Shown in pieces: positions 1-10,232 of a stretch of DNA of 48,038 nucleotides. Numbering within the stretch: the first letter of the stretch is position 1; each line of letters starts with the position of its first letter. The DNA is from Gnetum montanum (taxonomy: Eukaryota; Streptophyta; Gnetopsida; Gnetales; Gnetaceae). The notes under the pieces were generated by a model. It saw nothing but the letters and a program-made list of their open reading frames with translations. It was not told the origin of the DNA and did not search any database. The position numbers and the translations under genes were made by a program. Where the stretch lies: assembly GCA_015680685.1 (NCBI GenBank), contig MNCI01003795.1, forward strand, positions 3,591 through 51,628, written 5' to 3'.

Positions 1-309
1 AATTATGTCATAAGCTGTTGGCTTAAAATCATAGCCCCCTCGGTGGAGCACCTTAAAGTTTCATTTCGCTTCAAGTTCAGCTCAGCTGAGAGCCAACTTC
101 GCCTGGATCTTAACGCATATGAACTTGTATTCTTTAGGGGTTATAACCGTGAAGATAGGCTCTTTTCCCTGGAGCCTCAATGAATGGCACAATGGTCCTT
201 GAGATCCCGTTGCGCCAGGAGCTGGTCCTGTAACCGCCATAGGATTCATAGGTGCGGCACCCAGATCGGTAGGGACCATGGTAGCTGTGGTTGTGTACAA
301 GGAATCCAT
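1..309 (-). pseudogene. gag: Gag N-terminus of element G (partial)
   Basis: An ATG at 309 opens a 75-codon frame ending at 82. The frame then continues with stops to the window edge. The first 45 residues are Pro/Ala/Thr/Gly-rich. After them comes a segment with LRLQGKEP and then YKFICVKIQAKL. The matching start of element F, at 16027, has SLRLRG and YNFICAKI at the same spacing, so this is a conserved N-terminal module of one gag lineage. I recognise no named domain in it. The stop at 82 may be a mutation because the similarity region runs up to it. The alternative, a short independent protein, is less likely given the shared context. Confidence 0.5.
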
Positions 310-528
310 TAATCAATGAAGTTAGCAGTAACTGGTAATTGGATCTAAGAGATGGCTAGCAACAAAAGCACAAAAAGGCTTTCTACCCTGTAGGATTTCA
401 AAGAAATCGTCCTTGCGACCGATCTATACCACGCGATTGACCGTAGACTTCCCTAGAGGTATTACGTCTATGGTTTAGGGTATGGATCACTACCAGGGCT
501 ACCCGAAATATTCGGATCGGAGCTTGAA

Positions 529-547
529 GGCCCTCCTTCTAGCACTA
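529..547 (-). promoter_or_regulatory. Primer-binding-site-like motif of element G
   Basis: On the minus strand this reads TAGTGCTAGAAGGAGGGCC. Element F has the same motif with four differences at 16618-16636. Both sit a few T-rich bases after an LTR end in ACA. That position fits a reverse-transcription primer site. It is not the Asp-tRNA type used by A, B and D, and I cannot match it to a tRNA from memory. Confidence 0.5.
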
Positions 548-553
548 GAAAAC

Positions 554-1445
554 TGTAACGACAGAAAACATCGGCAACTGGAAAATACCGAACAAATTCC
601 GTGTACACAGTTTTAACCACGGATCCGCGCGAGGGCTATGCTGAAAAAAAAATGAATCTGCGGTGCCCTGAACAGTCTTGTCAATCAGACAAGGACTTAC
701 AGGTCAGTAAAACGAGGAAGATTATGGATCTTTGCATGCTTCGATTTGATTTGAGGAATCGTGAAATGGGAGGAAAACGACGTGGATAGATCGCTACGAT
801 GATAACGTCAAGCACGCCGAAGAAATGCTAATCAAGAGAGAAACGCGTGATTTTCAAAGATCTATGTTTCGATTTTTGAAAAAATGTATGATTTGTATGT
901 CACGTTACAATGGGAGAGACCCCCAATGACTTGATGCAAAAATGAGCACAAAAAAACAAGGAAACTGTCCAGAAAGAAGTCCGATCTACCTCGTAGGCCA
1001 AAGCTGGGATGCAAGGAAGGTCAAGCTCTGACGTCTGCCGATCACCTGTTTCTAACCGGTAGAGCCTGAAAACTGGGCGAGACGATCTCACAATCTTTGT
1101 TCTGCTTCTTTGCCTTGAGTAGCTTCTGCTCAGGGCAGTAATCGCTAATGGAGAAAGTCGTATCTTCCCCAAAGGAATGATCTCTCTTATTGTTAAGGCT
1201 CAAGCGCACTGTAATCTGTTCTTGCTGAAGGATGGTGCTATCGAAAATTGCCAAAAGGTTGCTCTTTGTTTCTTTGCTCAAGGTGATAAGTGCTTCCTTG
1301 CTCAGAAAATGCTCTTGCCCTTTTGATTTTCTGCCCCCCTTTGTATCTTTGTCAACTGGTCTATTTATAGGCTGCGGGGTCCCATAAAAAGGCGCAACCC
1401 TGATGACGTGGGTCCCGGATATTTCAAGTTCCGTTGACATGACCA
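554..1445 (-). promoter_or_regulatory. LTR R-U5 and core promoter of element G
   Basis: On the minus strand a TATA box (CCTATAAATAG, near 1358-1368) is preceded at about 1401-1408 by a TGACGTGG-type bZIP/as-1-like site. The TATA lies about 800 bases upstream of the LTR end at 554, which would give a long R-U5. Two overlapping minus-strand open frames (900-1172 and 1042-1446) lie here. They start upstream of the TATA box or inside the presumed transcribed leader and match nothing I know, so I do not call them genes. The LTR assignment is inferred from the primer motif and from comparison with F. Confidence 0.5.
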
Positions 1446-1545
1446 TTTTAAGTCAGACTATGACTATGCACAATACGCTTGTTTGCGTGTTGTGCGTGTG
1501 AAGAGCAGGTACATGTTGAGCATGTTTCAATTGCTTTCAGGCTAT

Positions 1546-1883
1546 ATTACACTCATTCGCGTTGTGTTGCATGTATGAGTGTAATCCGGTATAAAAACAA
1601 TAGGCTCAAAATTGTCTTACGCTCACTACGCAGCTGCGCGTAACGAAGCGTAAATAATGTCTAATTTACACTCACTACGCAGCCGCGCGTAACAAAGCGT
1701 AAATAATGTCTAGCCTTAGTGATGAAATACGCAATGGTACGCACCGCCGCGTAATGAGCGTAAAAACAAGTTATCCATACGCCACGAGAAAAAGTGTCGA
1801 ACTGTTGTGCTTCTCTAGACTCTGCCTTCGACCATTTTGGAGCTTATTACGCTCATTACGCTGCAGTGCGTAATAGAGCGTAA
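1546..1883 (-). repeat. Cluster of five hairpin repeats upstream of the element G promoter
   Basis: Five inverted repeats related to TTACGCTCATTACGC lie in about 340 bases. (1) 1546-1556 pairs perfectly with 1575-1585 (11 bp, ATTACACTCAT). (2) 1617-1623 with 1647-1653 (TTACGCT). (3) A near copy of (2), 49 bases downstream. (4) About 1728-1763. (5) 1847-1853 with 1877-1883, with an inner arm ATTACGC/GCGTAAT. They sit about 180-520 bases upstream of the TATA box, in the place of a U3 enhancer. Confidence 0.75.
1615..1712. repeat. 49-bp tandem duplication, two copies
   Basis: Bases 1615-1663 and 1664-1712 are two head-to-tail copies that differ at only a few positions (for example CAGCTGCGCG against CAGCCGCGCG, and AACGAAGCG against AACAAAGCG). 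Each copy carries one whole hairpin of the cluster plus the tail AATAATGTCTA. The low divergence shows that the duplication is younger than the other hairpins. Confidence 0.8.
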
Positions 1884-2159
1884 ACTTGTCCTTGAACAAA
1901 GCTGATGCGCGCTCTCGCTTGAATTGCGAATCTTTGCCTGAGGCCGACTCGTAATTTTCACGGTGTTTCATCAACTTATCCAAATCTTTGTAGAAGGCCT
2001 ATTACCATATTGTAGGCAAAATGTTGACTTTGCATGTGATGGGAATATATTAAATGTAACATCAAAGGATGGCTAGAAGATAATAGATTCATTAGTAGAT
2101 TAGAGTAAGAGATGACCAAAACCCAATGTCATGTAAAGCATGATCCAACAAATTAAACA

Positions 2160-2945
2160 ATTAAATAAAAAAGTGGATGAGTTGACATGGTTAATAAAGA
2201 AGCAGGCTCATGTGGTGTAAAGTGAAGTATGTAATCTTTGTGGTAGCCAACAACAGAATTGCACCACTTTCCCAACCATAGCATATTATCATGAAGATGT
2301 ATAAGAATTGGTAAAGTCTTTTCAACAATATTGGATACAGCTAATAATCACCTTCCAACAAACACCACCTTTCCAACAACGATATCCTCAAAAAAAATTT
2401 ATATCTTTTAAGAGTCCAACTAGTAAACACTTGGATAAACTCACTCAAAATCTTACTTTATTCATTGATGAAAGTAGGTAATTCATGAATCAAATAAGGA
2501 GAAGATTTCAAGATCTAAAAAAAGAACAAATTAACTTCTCAACCTAAGCCAAATCATACATCTCAAAGAAAAGGTAAGGAACAATTACATTCCATCACCA
2601 CTAGGAGTCGAAAGACTATTGAGCCCAGATCCCAAAAGAAGGTTAGATTTCAAGAAGTTGAGATACAAGAAAAGGACCAGCCACAAGTATTTAATAAGGA
2701 TGGAAACAATCAATTAATAATGGAAAGAGAACAACCATTAACCTCTTCTCCTTTACTGAGACAAACAATTTTATCTCCCTTCCCTAAAAGATTGCAAGAG
2801 GAATTTACAACCAAATCTCACATAGAAAAAAATTTTAATGAGTTATATTTGCATATTCATTTAGAAAAAGTTGTAAAAGATGCACCTTTCTATGCTAAAT
2901 ACTTAAGGGAATTATGCATAAAAAAGAAAATAAAAGATTTCTAGG
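2160..2945 (+). pseudogene. gag: Element E gag C-terminus, including zinc-knuckle remnant
   Basis: A frame starting near 2172 reads VDELTWLIKKQ, then CNLCGSQQQNC at about 2231-2263. This is the usual end of an Athila gag: a short coiled segment followed by a Cys-rich nucleic-acid binding knuckle. It continues through a Gln/Pro-rich stretch into a basic linker. An open piece at 2720-2944 ends with LEKVVKDAPFYAKYLRELC, the usual linker before the protease in this branch. Several stops and shifts break it. It is not a free-standing gene. Confidence 0.65.
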
Positions 2946-3029
2946 CAAGTTTATTTGGTTGATAATTTTTCTCAACTTATAAAAAGTCATGAAGTTCCAA
3001 AATACTAAGATCCAAGGATTTCCACAATT

Positions 3030-3420
3030 CTAATTAAGATAAATAAACAAAAGAGTGAGAATGCCCTATTGGATCTAGGAGCTGGCATCAATATTATGCC
3101 ACTTGAAATGGTTAGGTCACTTGATTTAGAGAATATAACAAAGGTAAATATGATAATATCTTTGGCCGATGGCTCCAATGTAAAACCTATAGGAGTAGCA
3201 GAAGATTTAATAGTGGAAATTGAAAGAGGAAAATACCTGGTTTGACTTAGTAGTATTGGAAGTAAAAGATCTAGACTCTTTTCCCATCATACTAAGTAGA
3301 CCTTGGTTATTAATAGCTGATGTGGTAATCAATGGTAGATCAAGTTAACTTCAATTATCTTTTGCCAATATTACTTATATGCCTAATATATATGATAGAG
3401 CAAAAGAGGACCAATTGAAT
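3030..3420 (+). pseudogene. pol: Element E aspartic protease
   Basis: The active-site block ALLDLGAGINIMP is readable, with the catalytic Asp codon at 3072-3074 and the D-L-G form common in plant gypsy proteases. It is followed by the LADGSNVKPIGVAEDL block and, after a frame break near 3240, remains of the SRPWL-type end. Its role would be to cut the Gag-Pol polyprotein inside the particle. Stops and shifts make it inactive. Confidence 0.75.
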
Positions 3421-3799
3421 TAAGATATAAAAGAAGCAAGAATGCTCTACACAATATCCACATCAATAATGGAACAAGATAGGGAAACATTAGTATTACA
3501 TAACTTTGAGAAAGGACCTTTAGACCCCTCTACAAAATAACAACAAGATATTCTTGATCAAATTTTGAATTTGGAATCGAGAAATATTAGACAAATAATT
3601 CAACCACCAAATAGTGATTCTTTAGATCTTAGAGAATTACTTAGTACTCTTAAGTACATTTTCTTGACCAAAATAAACCTTTAATAATAAATTTCCAACT
3701 TTCTAATAAGAAGCAAAATTATTAGAATTTTCATGGAGTTATGAGGACCTTCATCAAGGAATCTCACCCAACATCTACCAACATCACATATATCTAGAA

Positions 3800-4620
3800 G
3801 ATAATGTAAAACCTATAAGAATTCCCTCAAGAATTAATCCAAACTTAATAAATTATTAAAGATGAAATCTAAAAGCTTTGGAAGGAAGGAATTATTTATA
3901 TAATAGCCAATAGTGAGTGTCTTAGCCCTATCACTATAGTTCCTAAAAAAGGTGAAAAATGGAGAGTTTGTGTAGATTATATGAAGCTTAATCAAAACAC
4001 AAAGAAAGATAATTTTTCCTTACCTTACATAGAGCAAATTTTAGAGAAATTAGAAGGGCACGAGTATTATTGCTTTGGATGGGTTTAGTAATTACATTCA
4101 AGTTGCCATTACACCTAAAGATTAGCATAAAAAAAATTTACATGTCAATATAGAACTTTTGCTTACCATTGGACACCTTTTAGCCTTTGTAATGTACCTA
4201 CTAGCTTCCAAAGAGCCATGATATTGGTATTCTATGATATGTTAGAAGACTATGTGGAAGTATTTGTGGATGATCTTTTAGTCTACAAGGAAACTTATGA
4301 ACAAACATTACAATATTTAGAATGCATTTTACATAGGTGTATTGATAAAAATATAAAATTAAGTTTGGAAAATATTCATTTAATGATTACAAGTTGCATA
4401 GTATTAGGACATGTCATTTCTAAGTATGAGATAAGAATGGATGAGGAGAAAGTAAAAGTAATATCTACACTCCAGCTCCAACTAGCCTAAAGACTTCCTC
4501 GATCCTTTCTAGAACATGTTAGATATTATAGGTGATTTATTAAATATTTTTCAAAAATAGCTAAGAAACTTTACCTACTCTTATAAAAGGATGTTCCTTT
4601 TATATGGACCGATGATTATC
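3800..4620 (+). pseudogene. pol: Element E reverse transcriptase
   Basis: Finger motifs KKGEKWRVCVDYMKLNQ (near 3950-3990) and the LPYIEQILEKLEGH block precede a broken YCFLDG-type block. A clean stretch opens at 4218 with VEVFVDDLLVYKE; the two catalytic Asp codons are 4269-4274. Next come the LGHVIS and RMDEEKVKVI blocks and the RYYR-FIKYFSKIAK connection segment. This is the standard gypsy RT order. At least six stops or shifts break it, for example after 4085 and at 4488. Confidence 0.85.
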
Positions 4621-4679
4621 AAGAAGCATTTTAGAACTAAAGAAATGAGAAACCACCACCCCTATATTGAATGCACCTA

Positions 4680-5000
4680 ATTGGGGTAGTCGGGTCATGT
4701 ATTATGTCTCTAAAAGTTTAGACCAAGCCCAAGTAAATTATACAACTACGAAACAAGAACTCTTGACCATAATGTATGCATTAGATAAATTTAGACATTA
4801 TTTAATAGGATATAAAACTTGAGTGTACATTGATCATTCAACCATTAAATTTTTAGCTACTAAAAAATAGAAAATGATAGGATAATGAGATGATTCATAT
4901 CACTCCAAGAATTTGATCTTGACATTTTAGATAAAAGGAATATAAAAATTTTTGTGGTAGACAACCTTTTTATATTGGAAAAAAGGAATGAAAATAGGAC
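4680..5000 (+). pseudogene. pol: Element E RNase H
   Basis: The segment reads YYVSKSLDQAQVNYTTTKQ, then ELLTIMYALDKFRHYLIGYK and YIDHSTIKFLA. These are the middle and end of a gypsy RNase H, which removes the RNA strand during reverse transcription. The first catalytic block (TDAS) is not visible, because a deletion joins the RT end to about 4680. Several stops follow 4866. Confidence 0.7.
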
Positions 5001-5209
5001 AAAAGGAGTATTTAATGATGAATTTCCTAATGAACAACTCTTTTCCATAAAGAAAGATCCTTGGTTTGCTGATATAGAAAACTACCTTACCACTATGAAA
5101 ACACCAACCCAATAGATTAAAGAGGAGAAGAAATCTTTCTTAAGAAACATCTCTAAATACATTTGGAATAAACCATACCTTTATAGAATATGTAAAGACA
5201 ATGTAGAAG

Positions 5210-5534
5210 GATGATGTGTTGCTGAGGATGAGTAACAAAAAATTTTACATATGTGTCATGATGACCTTAGAGGTGGACATTTTGATGGTAGACAAACTGC
5301 TATCAAAATATTACAAAGTGGATTTTATTGGCCTTCAATATTTAAAGATGCACATAAATATGTACAGAAATGTAATAAATGCCAATAGATAGGGGCAATA
5401 ACCAAAAGACAAGAAGTTCCACTAAATCCAATTTTAATAATTTAATTATTTGATGTGTGGAGTATTGAATTTTTAGGATCATTTCCACCATCTAATGTAT
5501 GTTGATATATTCCTTTTTGTATAGACTATCTTAC
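5210..5534 (+). pseudogene. pol: Element E integrase, N-terminal half
   Basis: The His-His-Cys-Cys zinc-binding module is readable. The His part is CHDDLRGGHFDGRQTA (about 5256-5303) and the Cys part is KCNKCQ (near 5369-5386). It is followed by KRQEVPLNPI, LFDVWSIEFLGSFPPS, which carries the position of the first catalytic acid, and CIDYL just before the break. The reading frame stops at 5534 because element A is inserted there; the sequence resumes in the same motif at 11213. Confidence 0.85.
5530..5534. repeat. Target-site duplication of element A, left copy
   Basis: The five bases CTTAC before the LTR match ATTAC at 11208-11212 after the other LTR, apart from the first base. Removing A and one copy rejoins the E integrase motif without loss, which supports the boundary. 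The mismatch is likely a later mutation. Confidence 0.75.
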
Positions 5535-6312
5535 TGATGAGTTATCATTTTGTTGGCCACAATATTGCAGCCTGTCTCCTCATCTATAAATAAGAGGTTG
5601 GTAGATTTGGTTCGAGGTACTTAGTTTTATATTTTCCTTGAAGTGTTAGTTTTAAGTAGCTCTTCTCTAAACCCTTTTCCTCCCAGTGCATGCCCGCAGT
5701 GTGGTGATTGTAATTGTACAGCATCCTTATTCGAGTCTGACGTACTTGGACATGCACGTGACTAGCAATAAAGATCGAGATTACTTCATCATTGCAGCAT
5801 CCACTTAGCTAAATTATTTAATTGTTATTTACTACTTTCTTAGTTAATATCTCTTCACCCTAAACTCCTGTTAAATGTGGAATGAGTACGACTTAATCAG
5901 GAGCATTTAAGTGTGATTACTTGGTAACCCAGTAGTGTACCTAGGATCTACGCTTGGTAATCCTAGTGGTAGTCATGCACGAGGTCCAAGATGTGTACGG
6001 ATAATTAAGGAATGGATGCTCATCGCACTTAGGCTAGTTAGATTCTCTATCACCCTCTCTCTCTTAGCTTAGTTAATATTATTTTCCATTGTCTCCAAGA
6101 GTAGCATTAATATAGGAACACATCATACACCTCACCCTAGACTAAACCATATGTGACAAAGTTAACACTAGTTCAAATGAGAAGACAGCAGACTGTGCCC
6201 TAAGGATAACTGTCTAGATACCATAACTAGTCTATCTGTAGAGTTCAACTGGATCGTGTGTGAAACACTCATATTCATATGGTTGAGTGTAGGGGTACCT
6301 TGCCACTCAGCA
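5535..6312 (+). repeat. Element A 5' LTR (778 bp)
   Basis: It starts TGATGAGTTATCATTTTG and ends CCACTCAGCA. A TATA box (TATAAATA) is at 5585-5592, about 50 bases from the start, so U3 is very short and R-U5 makes up most of the LTR. It pairs with the 806 bp LTR at 10402-11207. The main length difference is about 28 bases of ATATC-type repeat in U3, present in the 3' copy only. Confidence 0.92.
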
Positions 6313-6332
6313 TTGGCGCCATTGCCAGGGAT
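6313..6332 (+). promoter_or_regulatory. Element A primer-binding site (tRNA-Asp type)
   Basis: TTGGCGCCATTGCCAGGGA directly follows the LTR. Plant Athila/Tat elements use a site of the form TGGCGCC-TTGCC-GGGA, complementary to the 3' end of tRNA-Asp. This copy shows one or two changes from that form. Confidence 0.85.
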
Positions 6333-6453
6333 CGTGCTAGTTATCTAGATTAGTTATATCATACAAGGTCGTTGTATAGGAATTAATGATATATCTTTTG
6401 GGAAGAAATAATTATAAAAATTCACATATAAATTCACACACAATTTCACAACC

Positions 6454-8437
6454 ATGCCTCTCCTACAAGACTACGATAATGCCACATCTAGTGAGGCCAT
6501 TCATAAGAGAACCAACGAATTATCTAACAATGAAGATTGGAGTACGCAATTCAAAGTGGGGATTTCTTATAAACATAAACAAAGGTAACATCATCCCAAC
6601 GCATGAAAGCATAACTTAACTAATGATGATGAACCCCTACTGTCACTATAAGCCCAACACAAATACAAGAGGCTATTCGAATCTCCCGTAGGCATCATAA
6701 AGAGAGCCGCCTACCCAAGCTCGATTTAAACAACTTTCCCAATTTCTCAGGAGGCTATGACTTAGATCTACAACAACATTTACAAGCCTTCTATGATGCC
6801 TATGCATGGAACAACATTGATAATGGATGGCAAAAACTCAAGCTCTTTCCTATGACACTCGTTGGCCAAGCAAAAGTATGGTATAGATTGTTAAAACCTA
6901 ATTAAATATGACATTGGCCAACAATGGTAGAACTCTTTAACGAAAGATATCAAACCTACACAAGAGTGTTATCCTTGAGGAAACAAATCCAAGAGTGGAA
7001 ACAAGCACAACATGAACCCTTGGACATGGCCTTAGAAAGATATTATGCACTGTTAAACAACTGTCCAGCCCATGAGTTCTCTGAGGAAAGGCTAATGTAC
7101 CACATCATTGATGGGCTTCATGATGAAAAAAGAGAGACCCTAGGGATGTATGCCCAAGGTCAACTATACGAACTACGAATCCATCAATTCCAAGAGCTTA
7201 TTAAGCGAGTAGAAAAAGAGGAAGGAGAAATGGCTAGATGGGAGAGTGTTGAAAAACATCAACGGGACCAAAGTCTCAACTTAATAGAGGTCCATAATCA
7301 CAAAAAGGAGAAATCAATCTATCTCAAGGAGGAAGAACCATCTTTTCCAGTATAACAATCAATAGAGGAAGTTGAGGCAAAGATCAATAAAATGTTGGAA
7401 TGGATGCATAAAAAGTGTGGGAAACATATCAATATTATTGGAGATAAAGTTTTGACAACCCGAGAAGTAGGATAAAATATCATTAGACATTCAAAAAGAA
7501 GGGATGAGGAAAATAAGAGCTCAACTTTCGATCATACGTATGAATGAAAAATTTTCCTATATGATCATCCCAAGGGCCAATGCCCAATTTGGTTACATTT
7601 ATATGAGCATTGGGGAAGCACGTTACACCCAGAGTTTGTACAGAGATACTGTGTTCAATCACAGTAGCAACAATCCCAGTTGTGGGGGAAGCCACCCCTA
7701 AACTGGAGACATCCTTCATATCATCCGAATCCAAATGCTTATCTAGTCCAACATCCTATTTCCCCAGCTGGGTCAACCTACTCTATCTACCACATTACCA
7801 TTCTCCTCAATACTATCAGCCCATGTCTTCAACACAACCACTACCTTGTGTACCTTACACTTCTCCTAAATTTCAACATTCTCATCCTTTCCCTCCTTCT
7901 ACATCACCACCAACAGTTCCTAAAGTGTCTACATCATAGCAACAACCCACTAACGTTACTTGTGCTATTATTGCCAATAGTAGTGAGAGACCTCCTCAAC
8001 ATCAAAGGTGTCCCTTCTTTAGACATGACCATAGGAAGAGACAACACAGTTCCAAGGCCACTACATCCTCCAACTTAGCACAAGTCCAACACTGTGGTGC
8101 ATCCTTCTCTTCAAACCCAATGACTTGTGTCACTTCATCAGGGCCACAAATTAACACTCCAACAACCATATGGCCCAATGAATACAACCATGGAGAGCAA
8201 CATCCTAATCCTTGCATACCATCTTATAGTCCCAAATATCATAGTGGGTCAATTCTTTACCAGGGAACCACATCTTATAAATTGTCCCACTACACTTACT
8301 ACAATCAAGTGTGTGAACCCCAATGGGGTAAGTATGACCAAGTTTCAATGTTTCCAACATGCAAGGATCCTCATCTTTCATTTATTAATTCTTGCCATGA
8401 TCAACCGTTTAGTTATGGAGGATATCCCCCATTCTAA
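6454..8437 (+). pseudogene. gag: Element A gag (frameshifted)
   Basis: The ATG at 6454 opens MPLLQDYDNATSS, matching the start of the B gag. A one-base loss near 6646 shifts the frame. The core then reads LDLNNFPNFSGGYDLD, the KVWYRLL block and, from 6924, ERYQTYTRVLSLRKQIQEW, HEPLDMALERYYALL and LMYHIIDGL: a Retrotrans_gag-type capsid domain that packages RNA. Two stops lie near 6903-6911 and more after 7355. A second shift near 7795 leads into a Pro/Tyr-rich tail ending PFSYGGYPPF at 8437. There is no CCHC knuckle; a weak Cys/His cluster (RCPFFRHDH near 8010) lies in the tail. Frames were checked against B. Confidence 0.85.
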
Positions 8438-9803
8438 TAACAAGCAGGATTAACAAATATTTTTCATTTTATTTAATTTTGCAATTTTTGTTTTCTAGTT
8501 TTTCAATTTTCAATTTCTTGTTTTATCTTTTTGTCTTTTTCTCTTTTTATATTTTCATAAGTAATCTCATCTATGAATAAAACACTCATGTGGCTCCTTA
8601 GTTGAGGTGTGTTCTATGTTATTAAGTCTCAAGCGATCAATTATTTGGACAATGAGCCCATTACACCAACTCATCCATTCTACAAATAAGAGGTTTTGTT
8701 CGAGAGTACAGTGATATTTTTGACATTCTTAAAACTTAAAATTAATTTTGTGTTCATTGTACCCAGAATGAAGAAGGATGGACCAAGAGGAAATGATTAG
8801 GGTGTGACATCAAGGGGACTGGTGGATTCTCTTTGGTGACGTCTGTGAGAGTTATCATGCAATGTGGTTGTACTAAGATCCTTGTAGATCTAACGCAAAA
8901 TAGGAGTAAGAGTAATTAAAAGGCACTCAAAAATCCAATGCTATTCTAGGGGGTCCCACTAGAAAGACATACACCCATGCCTGAAGGTTGGTGACTTCTC
9001 TGGATTCAGCAATCAAAAAAACAACAACAACAAAGGAAGTCCCACAAAGCAAAAATCACTCCTCCCTTGAACAAAATGCCAAGTAATTGTATGCCTTGTT
9101 GTTCTGGTACTCTCATAGTTACTTATCATGGGATGAAACAATGCGGTGTCATTGATCAGAGGAATGGACTTGGTCTTGATCTTGGAATGATGGCTTAATG
9201 ACACATTAATCATGCTTTACACATAGGATTCACTATGCCCTGGGTCAGTTACCTCATGTCCCAATCTCTACAATCCCTTCTATAGTTCGTCTCATCTCAT
9301 TGTTCATGTAATTGTAGCTCATGTCGCATATAGCGTAGAATTCTTACCTCATTCTGGTGGTATCTACATGTGTGTGTTTTGTGAAACTGGTATGGATTAC
9401 ATTTAACCCTTCTAGTGTCTACGAACATTTTAAGGTGTGGTTATGCAAGGGCATTATAGGTTGGAACTTGCTTTGGGGAGGACCCACTTGCATGACTTTT
9501 GCAATTTGTACTTGTTGAATACCACCACATCATCTTATACCCTCTGAGTACTTCATTGCCAAATCTATTCTTTCCTTTGTCATCATTTTATCAAACATTC
9601 CTCAAAACCATGTCCTTTTATGTGTCACCTAAACAAACCACGTCTAACATTAAACTTTTATGGCAACTTCCTTGAAAAAATTTCTAACTCTAAAAACACA
9701 CTAAGAAAAGAATTCAACATTTATTAAAGACAATGAGTAAGGTATGAAATCATTGAACTTTTTTCAATAACCTTACTAACAATTGATCTTTGTGTGACTA
9801 TAG
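8438..9803 (+). other. Element A 3' region between gag and ORF2 remnant
   Basis: No gene seen. It starts with a T-rich tract (about 8457-8570) that also follows gag in B and pol in D. Next comes a block shared with B (minus, about 26240-27230) and in part with D (42240-42720), including GGGTGTGACATCAAGG and CTTTGGGGAGGACCCACT. The conservation across three elements without a shared reading frame suggests an untranslated region with a role in RNA handling or packaging. Confidence 0.7.
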
Positions 9804-10232
9804 ATGGCCCCTTAAAGAAGACAACAAGGAGGACCTTCTCAAGGTGCAACCGAATGACCAAGGGGAGGTAGAGGCCAAGGACTTCATGTAGAGTAGGAGG
9901 CACAATCACTCAGCATCCATCATGGAACTCCTATTACTGCATAATCTATCCAAGAAAAAGAAGGAGAGGTTAAGGTCCAAACCTATGAAGAGGAACAACG
10001 GTTGTTTGCGGCATGACATGTCAAGACCAATCAAGTGTTTCCACAACTACCGTGTCCAAGGAAAGTGCCGACTCCATCAAACATTGGAACATTAGCATGG
10101 ACAGCTCATAATCTGTGGATAGAAGAGGAGAAACTTTAGGCACCTCTTCAACAATATCACTCTCAGAAGCCTAGAGCACAAAACAAAGGAAAGATACCCA
10201 TGGAGGAGCCACCACTACCAGGAATCCCATGA
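9804..10232 (+). pseudogene. Element A ORF2 remnant (143 codons, internal deletion)
   Basis: The frame starts MAP at 9804 and ends at a TGA at 10230-10232. The first 45 codons match the start of the 934-codon ORF2 of B, including QGGPSQ and SIHH. From about 9960 it matches the last 95 codons, with YEEEQRLF, PSNIGTLAW and PMEEPPLPGIP. About 790 middle codons are missing, and the loss keeps the frame. The missing part holds the Transposase_32-like domain and the coiled coils. Six or more stops are also present. Function unknown. Confidence 0.8.

Larger units (their letters stand above)
1..2000 (-). mobile_element. Element G: 5' end of a gypsy-type retrotransposon (LTR, primer site, gag start), cut by window edge
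   Basis: Read on the minus strand, this stretch holds in order a palindrome-rich upstream region, a TATA box, a long leader, a conserved 19-base primer-site-like motif and the start of a protein. The same order, primer motif and protein start occur in element F (about 12140 to beyond 16643), which is why I read it as the 5' end of an LTR retrotransposon rather than a gene. The inner LTR edge is probably at 554, where the minus strand ends in TTACA before a short spacer and the primer motif. The outer edge is not resolved: it lies near 2000, where the decayed element E begins. No second LTR is in the window. GC content is clearly higher here than in the AT-rich DNA that follows. Confidence 0.6.
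2020..5534 (+). mobile_element. Element E, left part: decayed Athila-like gag-pol (interrupted by element A)
   Basis: This is an AT-rich, heavily mutated Ty3/gypsy internal region on the plus strand. It has no LTR in the window; its 5' part is lost against element G. In order it holds a gag C-terminus with a zinc-knuckle remnant (CNLCG near 2230), an aspartic protease, RT, RNase H and the first half of an integrase. The integrase wording (PLNPIL, then LFDVW and EFLGSFPPS) is typical of the Athila branch. Element A is inserted after 5534 and the integrase resumes at 11213. E is the oldest recognisable layer in this part of the window. Confidence 0.85.

Noticed and set aside
1-1445. Endogenous pararetrovirus promoter and leader
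   Set aside because: The TATA box, TGACG site and long leader suggested it, but the primer-site-like motif and the gag start match element F, which is an LTR-type element. No virus gene is seen.
1042-1446. Minus-strand open frame of 134 codons as a host gene
   Set aside because: It starts upstream of the TATA box and covers the presumed LTR transcript start. No domain is recognisable, and the stretch is better explained as the LTR/leader of element G.
1546-1883. CRISPR array
   Set aside because: The repeats are imperfect hairpins with unequal spacing in a plant retrotransposon promoter region. No cas gene is present.
7610-7800. Alternative frames of the A gag middle part as separate proteins
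   Set aside because: Comparison with B shows which frame is real on each side of the shift near 7795. The rest are shadows.
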